This document shows positions 43,001 to 49,790 of a stretch of DNA of 64,000 nucleotides, piece by piece. The DNA is from Carboxylicivirga longa. Lineage in GTDB: Bacteria > Bacteroidota > Bacteroidia > Bacteroidales > Marinilabiliaceae. The stretch covers positions 1-64,000 of the forward strand of contig NZ_JBNGOZ010000021.1 of NCBI RefSeq assembly GCF_050589825.1, in the 5' to 3' direction. Position 1 is the first letter of the stretch. Each line of letters starts with the position of its first letter. The notes beneath the pieces are model-generated. The model searched no databases and had not been told where the DNA came from. It saw only the letters and a program-made list of their open reading frames with translations. The translations under genes and the position numbers were made by a program.

Positions 43001-44421
43001 ACAGGTTGCGCCCCGTTATGCTCACGGCCTCCGCAGCCGCTATGGGTTTCTTGCCAATGGCCATTTCAACAGGGGCCGGAGCCGAAGTGCAGCGTCCACT
43101 GGCAACGGTTGTCATTGGCGGATTGTTCACGTCCACAATTCTAACCATGGTGGCTTTACCACTGTTGTTCGAAATATTCTACAACGTGAAGCGCATTAGT
43201 CTGTTTCCTTTCCGCATTATCAGAAAAGAAGCCGTATCGTTAGCGCTGCTTTTTATGGCAGGTAGTGTTGTTTGTGCCCAAAGTAATCGAACTGGCGAGC
43301 TTAGTCTGGAGCAGGCGGTGGCCATTGCCCTCGAAAATAATCAAGAGCTGGCCGCCTATCAGTTGCGCATTGAAGAAAGTGAGCACCTGGCAGCTACCGC
43401 TTATGCAATTGATAAAACCCAGCTCTACTATGAGCGGGATGCGAATAATATCGCTGCCAATGGTCATCCTTTAAATGTGTTGGGAGTAGAGCAAAGTTTT
43501 AGCTTTCCAACCGTTTATGGTACACAAAAAAAAGCGAACAATATTCGCACCCAGTTGGTGGAAAAGGACTACGAAAAACAGAAGCTTCAAGTGGTGAAAG
43601 AGGTGTCGCAGGTTTACCATGCCATCGTCTATCTGCAAAACAGAAAAGAGCTTTTATCGCAGGTGGACAGCGTGTATGCCGATTTCTCTGTAAATGCAGA
43701 AGAGCGTTTTGCGATGGGTGCCATCAGTCAGGTTGAGAAATTAAATGCACTCGCCAAGCATCAGCGCATACGAACCGTAGTAACAAAATTGAATTATGAT
43801 CTCGAGATCGCCGGCGAGCAATTTAATACATTGTTGCAGACCGATAGTGTGTTAACCGTGCCGGCTCAGCCCCTTCGCTTGTTAGCGCTTCAGGCTTTTC
43901 AACCCGAGCAGAGCATTGAGCTGGCTAAGCTGATGCAGCAGGAGCAGCACCAGAATGCGCTATTGCGTGTTGAGAAACACAAGTTGCTGCCCGATATTTC
44001 CTTGGGCTATTACAACGGTACCAACTCACATGCAGGAGCCGACAATTATTCCGGGGTTTACGCAGGTGTATCCATTCCTTTGTTTTTTGGGGAACAACGC
44101 GCTCGAATTAAAGCGGGTAAGCTAGGTGTTGAAATTAGTCAGAAAATGCAGGCTCATTACCGACGTTCCTTAACCAGCACCTACCGTAACCTGCAGTCCG
44201 AACTGCTTAAATATCAAGGGGCGATAAGCTACTTCGAAGAGACTGGACTGACTTTGAGTCAAGAACTGCTAAAATCTGCCAACATGAGTTATGAGCTGGG
44301 TGATATGAGTGTTCTGGAATTCATTATGACTGTGGAGAATGCCCTGCAATTAATGCAGGATTATTATGAGAATATTTATAAGTATAACAACCTGGTGCTG
44401 GAGCTTAACTACCTTCAGTAA
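40072..44421 (+). CDS. CzcA/CusA-family RND metal efflux pump fused to outer-membrane factor
   Basis: The protein has 1449 residues. Residues 1-1050 are a heavy-metal RND pump: SVRHKLIVILFTLTIVGAG opening helix, PIGAVPDITNNQVQV, the helix-4 proton-relay motif GALDFGIIIDGAVIIVEF, and MGGEFVPTLDEGDFVIQP. Residues about 1053-1072 form a second signal-peptide-like segment (SLALLFMAGSVVCAQ). Residues 1073-1449 are a TolC/CzcC-type outer-membrane factor with ELSLEQAVAIALENN and a long alpha-hairpin. Such pump-OMF fusions are known in Bacteroidota. Together with the adaptor 30 bp downstream it would export divalent metal ions or Cu/Ag across both membranes. No metal-responsive regulator gene is seen nearby. 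Confidence 0.92.
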   Translation: MLSKIIGYSVRHKLIVILFTLTIVGAGIYSIVNIPIGAVPDITNNQVQVITTSSNLSTQEIEQFITAPVELEMANLPGVEEIRSVSKFGLSVVTVVFNDQIGTFLPRQLIAEKIKSATANIPAGFGEPEMGPITTGLGEIYQYVLDVKPGYEDRYSVMDLRTIQDWIVARQLSGIDGVVEVNSWGGYLKQFEIAVNPEQLASLDISLMDVFTALEANNSISGASYIEKSNQSYFIRGDGLVKSIEDIRQIVIKNRNGVPVLISHVADVKLGHANRYGAITANGSGEKVLGQIMMLKDANSKEVIKAVKQRVDEVQASLPEGVFINPVLERSELIGKTTFTVIENLVFGCIIVIFIVFLILGNLRSALVIGSMIPLSLLFTLSMMYVFGVDANLMSLGALDFGIIIDGAVIIVEFIVIQLSQKRGAVAKGSPDEKQSLMDDLTFTGASKMMNSAIFGQVIILIVFIPILVLTGVEGKMFRPMALSFSFAIIGAMILGLTWLPVAASLFLKPETTKKNKLTRLLMSAAYRSYEPVIRWACCHKKAVLGFSLVALLGTGILFARMGGEFVPTLDEGDFVIQPVLKTGTSLSKTIEMTTRMEQILKNKFPEVNQIVCRIGAAEVPTDPMSMEEIDMIIKLHPKSEWTSADSKEELAELFKEALSVIPGVEYEFTQPIEMRFNELITGVRADIAIKIFGEDLNYLDAKANEIKQLIEGVPGAADIILEKTVGLPQMSVAYNRSKIAYYGADIATLNRYLTMAFGGETTGLVFEGEKRFDMVVRLPEHNRKELGDIEDLLVPLNSGHQVPLKELATITIGQGPAKISRENTSRRVVVSVNVRNRDLKSVVADIDQLIEEQVSLPPGYYIQIGGQFENLKNATRRLLFAVPLALALIFIFLHFAFNSLRDAFLIFTAVPLSTVGGVVALWLRDMPFSVSAGIGFIALFGIAVLNGIVLIEHLKELKLNGNTKDTRTLIILGTKNRLRPVMLTASAAAMGFLPMAISTGAGAEVQRPLATVVIGGLFTSTILTMVALPLLFEIFYNVKRISLFPFRIIRKEAVSLALLFMAGSVVCAQSNRTGELSLEQAVAIALENNQELAAYQLRIEESEHLAATAYAIDKTQLYYERDANNIAANGHPLNVLGVEQSFSFPTVYGTQKKANNIRTQLVEKDYEKQKLQVVKEVSQVYHAIVYLQNRKELLSQVDSVYADFSVNAEERFAMGAISQVEKLNALAKHQRIRTVVTKLNYDLEIAGEQFNTLLQTDSVLTVPAQPLRLLALQAFQPEQSIELAKLMQQEQHQNALLRVEKHKLLPDISLGYYNGTNSHAGADNYSGVYAGVSIPLFFGEQRARIKAGKLGVEISQKMQAHYRRSLTSTYRNLQSELLKYQGAISYFEETGLTLSQELLKSANMSYELGDMSVLEFIMTVENALQLMQDYYENIYKYNNLVLELNYLQ

Positions 44422-44451
44422 AATAAATTTTATTTAATCAGACGATACAAC

Positions 44452-45582
44452 ATGAAACGAATTATAATAAAATCAGCCTTATTCACCAGCCTTACCTTAA
44501 CTGTTCTTGCATGCTCTTCCCCAGGTGGACAAAGCAATGAAGAAGCTGGGAATCAATCGGAGTTTATTCAACTCACCAAGCAGCAGTATGCAATGGAAAA
44601 GATGGAAATTGCTGCTCCTACGCAGATGCTCTTTAAGTCGGGCATAAGTGCCAATGGGTATATCTGTGCGCAGCCCAATGGAGTGGCACAAATAAATACG
44701 ATTTTGCCGGGGCGGGTGGAAGCCGTCTATGTAACGCTTGGGCAAAAAGTGAGGAAGGGCGAAAAACTAGCGTTAATATCTTCCGCTCAGTTGATTGATT
44801 GGCAGCAACAATATCTGAGAGCTATTGCATTAAAGAAGAAGCTTACGGCCGATTATAATCGTAGTAAAGCGCTCTATGGTTATAATATTGGCAGCGAAAA
44901 GGAGTTTCTCATGGTTGAGAGCGAGTACCGTTTAGTAGTAGCCGATTATAATGCACTTAGCCTGCAACTCCAACGCCTGAATCTCGATTTGGAGTCCATT
45001 GGAGCAGGCAATATTGTTGATAGTTACTTCCTTACATCTCCCATCGAAGGTGAATTAACACAGTTGAATTTGATGATAGGTGACGGTATTGAAGTTCAGG
45101 AGAATATCGCCGAGGTGGTGGATGCGAAGTCTCTGCAACTGAGTCTGTCAGTATATGAAAGGGATATGCCGCTTGTTAAAACCGGCAGTCCGGTTGTATT
45201 TCAGGTGGTGAATAGGGACAATGAGATGTTTACAGGACAACTCACTGCTGTTGCCAGGCGTGTGCAGGAGCATTCTAAAGCGATAGAGTGCCGGGCTTCG
45301 ATTAAACCCGAAGATATGCAGGAGTTTGTTTATAAATCCTATGTTAAGGCTCAAATCATCACTCGTCAGAAAGAAGCCTTGGGGCTGCCTGAAGAAGCGC
45401 TTGTTAAGCAAGAAGACGACAGCTATTATTTTGTTGTAAAGAAACAGGAGAGTCAGTTGTATTTCCTTGAAAAGAAAAAGGCAATTGTTGGCGATAGCTA
45501 TAATGGCTTTGTGGAAGTACAAAATGCCTTGCCTAACGAACAGGTTATTACCAGCGGAGTATATAATCTGCAGGTGGATTAA
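44452..45582 (+). CDS. RND efflux periplasmic adaptor (CzcB/HlyD family) lipoprotein
   Basis: The product has 376 residues. A lipoprotein signal ends at VLAC (C21). Visible are the half-lipoyl motif ILPGRVEAVYVTLGQKVRKG (about 84-103), a helical hairpin (about 110-180), the second lipoyl half SPIEGELTQLNLMIGDGIEV, and beta-barrel and membrane-proximal domains. It is the membrane-fusion protein that should link the inner-membrane pump to the outer-membrane part of the fusion protein encoded 30 bp upstream. Its 3' end is 70 bp before apbE, on the same strand. Confidence 0.9.
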   Translation: MKRIIIKSALFTSLTLTVLACSSPGGQSNEEAGNQSEFIQLTKQQYAMEKMEIAAPTQMLFKSGISANGYICAQPNGVAQINTILPGRVEAVYVTLGQKVRKGEKLALISSAQLIDWQQQYLRAIALKKKLTADYNRSKALYGYNIGSEKEFLMVESEYRLVVADYNALSLQLQRLNLDLESIGAGNIVDSYFLTSPIEGELTQLNLMIGDGIEVQENIAEVVDAKSLQLSLSVYERDMPLVKTGSPVVFQVVNRDNEMFTGQLTAVARRVQEHSKAIECRASIKPEDMQEFVYKSYVKAQIITRQKEALGLPEEALVKQEDDSYYFVVKKQESQLYFLEKKKAIVGDSYNGFVEVQNALPNEQVITSGVYNLQVD

Positions 45583-45652
45583 CAGGTGTGAAAAAGAGTG
45601 GGCCGGTTTGGGATTTAAGAAGGTATTTTACCAAATTTGTTCGCTAAAACAA

Positions 45653-46666
45653 ATGACGATGCGAGAAACGCTTAATGTATTGCTGACAATCATGATCGTG
45701 CTTGGCTTGTTTGCCTGCCAGCCGAAAAAGGAATATATCCGCAACGAGGGTCTTATTTTTGGCACAATTTATCACCTGAGCTATGAGGCTTCAGAAGATT
45801 TATCCGACACCATTCAGAGCACCTTAAATGCCTTTGACTGGTCCATGTCCACTTATAAAGAAGAGTCGGTGATCAGCAAGATCAACCGGAATGAGTCGGA
45901 TGAGACCGATGCTTATTTTCGGGCGGTGTTTAACACGGCTAAAGAAATAACAGCGGCTACCAATGGGGCTTTTGATATGACGATTGCTCCATTGGTTAAT
46001 CTGTGGGGCTTTGGTTTCTCAAAAAAAGACAGTGTCACAGAGGCCGCCATCGATTCCATCCGGAATTTCGTGGGCATGGACAAGGTGCACTTGAAGGGAA
46101 CGCGCCTTGTAAAAGACCGTCCTGAAATAATGTTGGATGGCAGTGCCATTGCCAAAGGTTTTTCGGTGGATGTGATTGCCAAATTACTGGAGGATTATGG
46201 CGTTAGCAACTATATGGTGGAGATAGGCGGCGAAATGCGGGTGAAAGGACATAACCCGGAGGGCAAAAGCTGGCGCGTGGGTATCGACAAGCCCATTGAT
46301 GATCCGGCGGTGCTAAATCGTCAGCTGCAGGAAATAATTGGTATCAGTGATGTGGCGCTGGCTACTTCCGGTAACTATCGTAACTTTTATATTAAAGGCG
46401 GTAAAAAATACGCCCATACCATCAGCCCTTATACCGGCTATCCCGTTGATCATCGTCTGCTGGGCGTGTCGGTACTGGCACCCGATTGTATGACAGCCGA
46501 TGCCTACGCCACTGCTTTTATGGTGCTGGGCTTTGAAAAGAGCATGGCTTTAGTGAAGGCAGACAGCAGTCTGGAGGCCTACTTTATATTGGATGGCGTG
46601 GAAGATGAGGCCTATGAAGTGGCCATGACCGAGGGTTTTTCAAAATTCATCATTGATACAAACTAA
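45653..46666 (+). CDS. apbE: FAD:protein FMN transferase ApbE
   Basis: I start at the ATG at 45653 (337 residues), as this yields a lipoprotein signal (LLTIMIVLGLFAC); the longer frame overlaps the adaptor gene and is discounted. ApbE uses FAD to attach FMN to threonine in NqrB, NqrC and related proteins. Motifs are IFGTIYHLSYEA, WSMSTYKEESVISKIN, LDGSAIAKGFSVD, VEIGGEMRVKG, and the Mg/FAD-site segment HTISPYTGYP followed by DCMTADAYATAFMVLG. It would act on the T216 (NqrB) and T207 (NqrC) sites of the pump encoded 7 kb upstream, although it is separated from the operon by the efflux genes. Confidence 0.95.
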   Translation: MTMRETLNVLLTIMIVLGLFACQPKKEYIRNEGLIFGTIYHLSYEASEDLSDTIQSTLNAFDWSMSTYKEESVISKINRNESDETDAYFRAVFNTAKEITAATNGAFDMTIAPLVNLWGFGFSKKDSVTEAAIDSIRNFVGMDKVHLKGTRLVKDRPEIMLDGSAIAKGFSVDVIAKLLEDYGVSNYMVEIGGEMRVKGHNPEGKSWRVGIDKPIDDPAVLNRQLQEIIGISDVALATSGNYRNFYIKGGKKYAHTISPYTGYPVDHRLLGVSVLAPDCMTADAYATAFMVLGFEKSMALVKADSSLEAYFILDGVEDEAYEVAMTEGFSKFIIDTN

Positions 46667-46688
46667 CTGTTTAATAATCAATAACCAA

Positions 46689-46728
46689 AAAGGCCGCAGG
46701 TATTGTTATAGCAACACCTGCGGCCTTT
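46689..46728. terminator. terminator between apbE and the convergent small gene
   Basis: A perfect 13-bp stem, AAAGGCCGCAGGT / ACCTGCGGCCTTT, lies between converging genes and has A- and T-rich borders. Confidence 0.88.
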
Positions 46729-46785
46729 GTATTTTACTTAGCAGCGTTAGCCTGAAAATATTAATTTCAGCTCAGCACTTTTTTA

Positions 46786-47028
46786 TTAACAGCTGGTGGT
46801 CTGACTCTCAAAGTCACCATCCAGTTTCAATGGTTTAATCTTGAAGGCCTCTTTCCGAGCCAACTTATCCTGTGTGGTGGCACAGTAAATACCCTTATCG
46901 TTAAGCGCCTTATTGCCACCAATGTGTGAATTGGGAAACTTCCCGTTTTTTTGAAGTATAATACGAATTGCCATCAGAATAAAGACAATCCCCATCAACA
47001 AAATTGTTACTAATAAAACCGGCCACAT
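46786..47028 (-). CDS. conserved small single-helix membrane protein near apbE
   Basis: The ATG at 47028 (80 residues) is preferred over a GTG at 47052, because AAAGGAGAG, a good Shine-Dalgarno sequence, lies directly before it. One transmembrane helix (about 2-24) is followed by a cytoplasmic or periplasmic tail KNGKFPNSHIGGNKALNDKG and IYCATTQDKLARKEA, ending in SC. From memory, similar 70-90 residue proteins annotated only as membrane or secreted protein occur in many Bacteroidota, often near apbE/nqr genes. The helix-plus-cysteine layout recalls NqrM, the maturation factor of Na+-NQR, but the sequence motif differs. Function unknown. Confidence 0.7.
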   Translation of the reverse strand: MWPVLLVTILLMGIVFILMAIRIILQKNGKFPNSHIGGNKALNDKGIYCATTQDKLARKEAFKIKPLKLDGDFESQTTSC

Positions 47029-47137
47029 AATCTCTCCTTTTAATTTCGGCACAAAAATACTAAAATTTACTGTTAGGCAAACAAACGATGTGCTTCAGAT
47101 GTTTGATAGTTGCCCGTAAATAATGACACATTCTTAG

Positions 47138-47145
47138 TAATTTTG
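47138..47145 (+). promoter_or_regulatory. putative -7 box (TAATTTTG) for the E1 fusion gene
   Basis: It is an exact TAnnTTTG match 35 bp before the ATG at 47181; a TTG lies 25 bp upstream, longer than the usual 19-21. Confidence 0.4.
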
Positions 47146-47180
47146 TGTCCTAGCAACTAAAAACAGTAAAAATCATAAAT

Positions 47181-49604
47181 ATGTCGGTAGAAGTAAGCGA
47201 GCTCAGCTTTGCTGAATTTAAAAAAGAAGTGCATAACGACTACAAAATAGCCTGTATGAGCCGTAATATGAGTCTTTTGGCCCGCAAGGAAGTGCTTGGG
47301 GGGAAGGCTAAGTTCGGCATCTTTGGCGATGGGAAAGAATTACCGCAGATTGCCATGGCCAAGCAGTTTAAAAAGGGTGACTGGCGATCGGGATATTATC
47401 GCGATCAGACTTTTATCCTGGCGGCCGGCATGATGACACCCAAGCAGTTTTTTGCTCAGCTGTATGGCGAAACACGAACGGATCTGAACCCAGACAACGG
47501 AGGACGTTCCTTTAATAATCATTTTGGCACCCGCCTGATTGACGATGCAGGCAACTGGAAGCGTTTGAGCGAAATGAAGTGTAGCTCTTCGGATATCTCT
47601 CCCACGGCAGGCCAGATGCCTCGCCTCGTGGGGCTGGCTATGGCGTCAAAGCTCTACCGCAATAACCCGGCGTTAAAGCCCTTCGATCAGTTTAGTAACA
47701 ACGGTAACGAAGTGGCCTTTGGTACCATTGGCGATGCCAGTACTTCAGAGGGGCACTTCTTTGAGACGCTTAATGCCGCCAGTGTATTGCAAATACCCAT
47801 GGCCGTATCGGTTTGGGATGATGGCTACGGTATATCGGTGCCTAAAAAAGTGCAGACTACAAAAGAGAGTATCAGCAAAGTCATGCGGGGGTTTGAAAAA
47901 GGCTCCAAGGATAAAAATGGAATGCTTATTTATACCGCCAAGGGTTGGGACTATGCCGGCCTGTGTCAGATGTATGAAAAAGGTATTAAACGCTGCCGTG
48001 AAGAACATGTACCCGTTTTGTTTCATGTGGAGGAGCTGACCCAGCCTGTGGGACACTCTACCAGTGGCTCGCACGAACGCTATAAATCAGCCGAGCGCCT
48101 GCAGTGGGAAAAGGAACACGATGGCTTGCACAAAATGCGCCTGTGGATGCTGGACAGCAAGCTGGCTACCGAAGATGATTTGACGGCCATTGAAGAAACA
48201 GCGCTCGAAGAAGTTAGGTTGGCGCAGAAGGCCGCCTATAAGGAATTTATGGATGCGTTTAAAGCCGAACGGGATGCTTTGCTGGCCATTATCACGCAGA
48301 AGGAGTGTGCCTGTAGTGATATTAAGCAGGATAAGATTGATGGTATTGTAACGGAGCTTAAGTCATCACTGGCACTCAATCGCAAGGAGATACTGAGTGC
48401 TGCCCGTAAGGTATTGCGCCATTATTGTGCCGGCTGTGAAAAACCTGGTAGTATGAAATCGCGTCTGAAAGACTGGGTGAAGAAATACAACGAAGAAGGA
48501 CGTGAAAATTACACGCGCTGGCTCTACTGTGAGGATGAGCATGCAGCACTTGCAGTGAAGTCGGTACCGCCTGCCTACGATAACGAGGCAAAGTCTGTGA
48601 CCGGCCGTGAAATACTACGAGATAACTTTGATCGACTCTTCGCTGCCGATCCCAGAGTGGTCACCTTTGGTGAAGATACCGGCTTTTTAGGGGGCGTAAA
48701 TCAAACCATGGAGGGTATGCAAGAGAAATATGGTGATATGCGTGTGCGGGATACAGGTATTCGTGAGACCACTATATTGGGCAAAGGCATTGGTCTGGCG
48801 TTACGAGGGTTACGACCCATTGCCGAGATACAGTATTTCGACTATCTGCTCTATGCTTTGCAGACCATGAGCGATGACTTAGCCACTACACGCTACCGCA
48901 CCAAGAATGGACAGAAGGCACCGGTGATTGTGCGTACTCGGGGGCACCGTCTGGAAGGTATCTGGCACAGTGGTTCACCCCTGAGTATGGTCATCAATTC
49001 CATACGGGGCGTGTATGTATGTGTGCCTCGCGATATGACCCGTGCCGCCGGCTTTTATAACACCCTGCTGTCCGCCGATGATCCGGCCCTGGTGATTGAG
49101 CCACTCAATGGCTATCGCCTGCGCGAAAAACTGCCTAATAACCTTGGGGAGTTTAAAATTCCGCTGGGCGTGCCCGAAATTATGCAGGAAGGTAAAGATG
49201 TGACGCTCGTAACCTATGGCTCTTGCGTAAGAATTGCGCAGGATGCTGTTAGTCAGCTGGCTGATATCGGCATCTCGGTGGAGTTGATTGATGTTCAAAC
49301 CTTGTTGCCCTTCGATGTGCAGGGTGTGATACTGGAATCGGTGAAGAAAACCAATCGGGTAGTATTCTTCGACGAGGATGTGCCGGGCGGTGCCACCGCC
49401 TATATGATGCATAAGGTTGTGGAGGAGCAAGGCGCTTTCTATCACCTCGACGCATCGCCCAAAACGGTGACGGCCAAGGATCACCGGCCTGCCTATGGCA
49501 CCGATGGTGATTATTTTAGTAATCCCAGTGCCGAAGACGTGTATGAGACCATCTATGCACTCATGGCTGAGTTTGATCCCAAACGTTTCCCATCCATCTA
49601 TTAA
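47181..49604 (+). CDS. fused E1 alpha-beta of a thiamine-dependent 2-oxoacid dehydrogenase
   Basis: The product has 807 residues combining both E1 subunits. Residues about 1-465 are the alpha part (RSGYYRDQTFIL, GTIGDASTSEGHFFE as the thiamine-diphosphate motif, VWDDGYGISVP where many homologues have NNGYAIS). Residues about 475-807 are the beta part (VTFGEDTGFLGGVNQ, RDTGIRETTILGKGIGLAL, HSGSPLSM, VVFFDEDVPGGATAYM). It would decarboxylate a 2-oxoacid, either pyruvate or branched-chain, and pass the acyl group to lipoyl E2. E2 and E3 genes are not in the window. A linker (about 370-470) has several cysteines (ECACSD, CAGC). The substrate cannot be decided from sequence alone. Confidence 0.9.
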   Translation: MSVEVSELSFAEFKKEVHNDYKIACMSRNMSLLARKEVLGGKAKFGIFGDGKELPQIAMAKQFKKGDWRSGYYRDQTFILAAGMMTPKQFFAQLYGETRTDLNPDNGGRSFNNHFGTRLIDDAGNWKRLSEMKCSSSDISPTAGQMPRLVGLAMASKLYRNNPALKPFDQFSNNGNEVAFGTIGDASTSEGHFFETLNAASVLQIPMAVSVWDDGYGISVPKKVQTTKESISKVMRGFEKGSKDKNGMLIYTAKGWDYAGLCQMYEKGIKRCREEHVPVLFHVEELTQPVGHSTSGSHERYKSAERLQWEKEHDGLHKMRLWMLDSKLATEDDLTAIEETALEEVRLAQKAAYKEFMDAFKAERDALLAIITQKECACSDIKQDKIDGIVTELKSSLALNRKEILSAARKVLRHYCAGCEKPGSMKSRLKDWVKKYNEEGRENYTRWLYCEDEHAALAVKSVPPAYDNEAKSVTGREILRDNFDRLFAADPRVVTFGEDTGFLGGVNQTMEGMQEKYGDMRVRDTGIRETTILGKGIGLALRGLRPIAEIQYFDYLLYALQTMSDDLATTRYRTKNGQKAPVIVRTRGHRLEGIWHSGSPLSMVINSIRGVYVCVPRDMTRAAGFYNTLLSADDPALVIEPLNGYRLREKLPNNLGEFKIPLGVPEIMQEGKDVTLVTYGSCVRIAQDAVSQLADIGISVELIDVQTLLPFDVQGVILESVKKTNRVVFFDEDVPGGATAYMMHKVVEEQGAFYHLDASPKTVTAKDHRPAYGTDGDYFSNPSAEDVYETIYALMAEFDPKRFPSIY

Positions 49605-49635
49605 ACGATAGGGGATAATCTGGAAGATAAAATAT

Positions 49636-49690
49636 AGACCTTAGCATCAAGTAAAATGCAATATATTAGCTTGATGCTAAGGTCTTTTGT
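49636..49690 (+). terminator. intrinsic terminator of the E1 fusion gene
   Basis: A 16-bp stem, AGACCTTAGCATCAAG / CTTGATGCTAAGGTCT, with an 18-base loop is followed by TTTGTTTG. It lies 31 bp after the stop codon. Confidence 0.8.
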
Positions 49691-49790
49691 TTGTTAGTGC
49701 TTTGTAAGCCAGTCTCATTACTCTGTACTTGCCACTCATTACTTTCTTCTTTGCACTCCCTGCTCACCTCTCGTTACTCAAACCTCACTA

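Noticed and set aside
45467..45652. Longer start for ApbE overlapping the adaptor gene
   Set aside because: It would bury the lipoprotein signal inside the protein and overlap the adaptor by more than 100 bp.
48975..49484. Minus-strand open frame of 169 codons inside the E1 fusion gene
   Set aside because: It lies fully within a confident coding region and has no family features.
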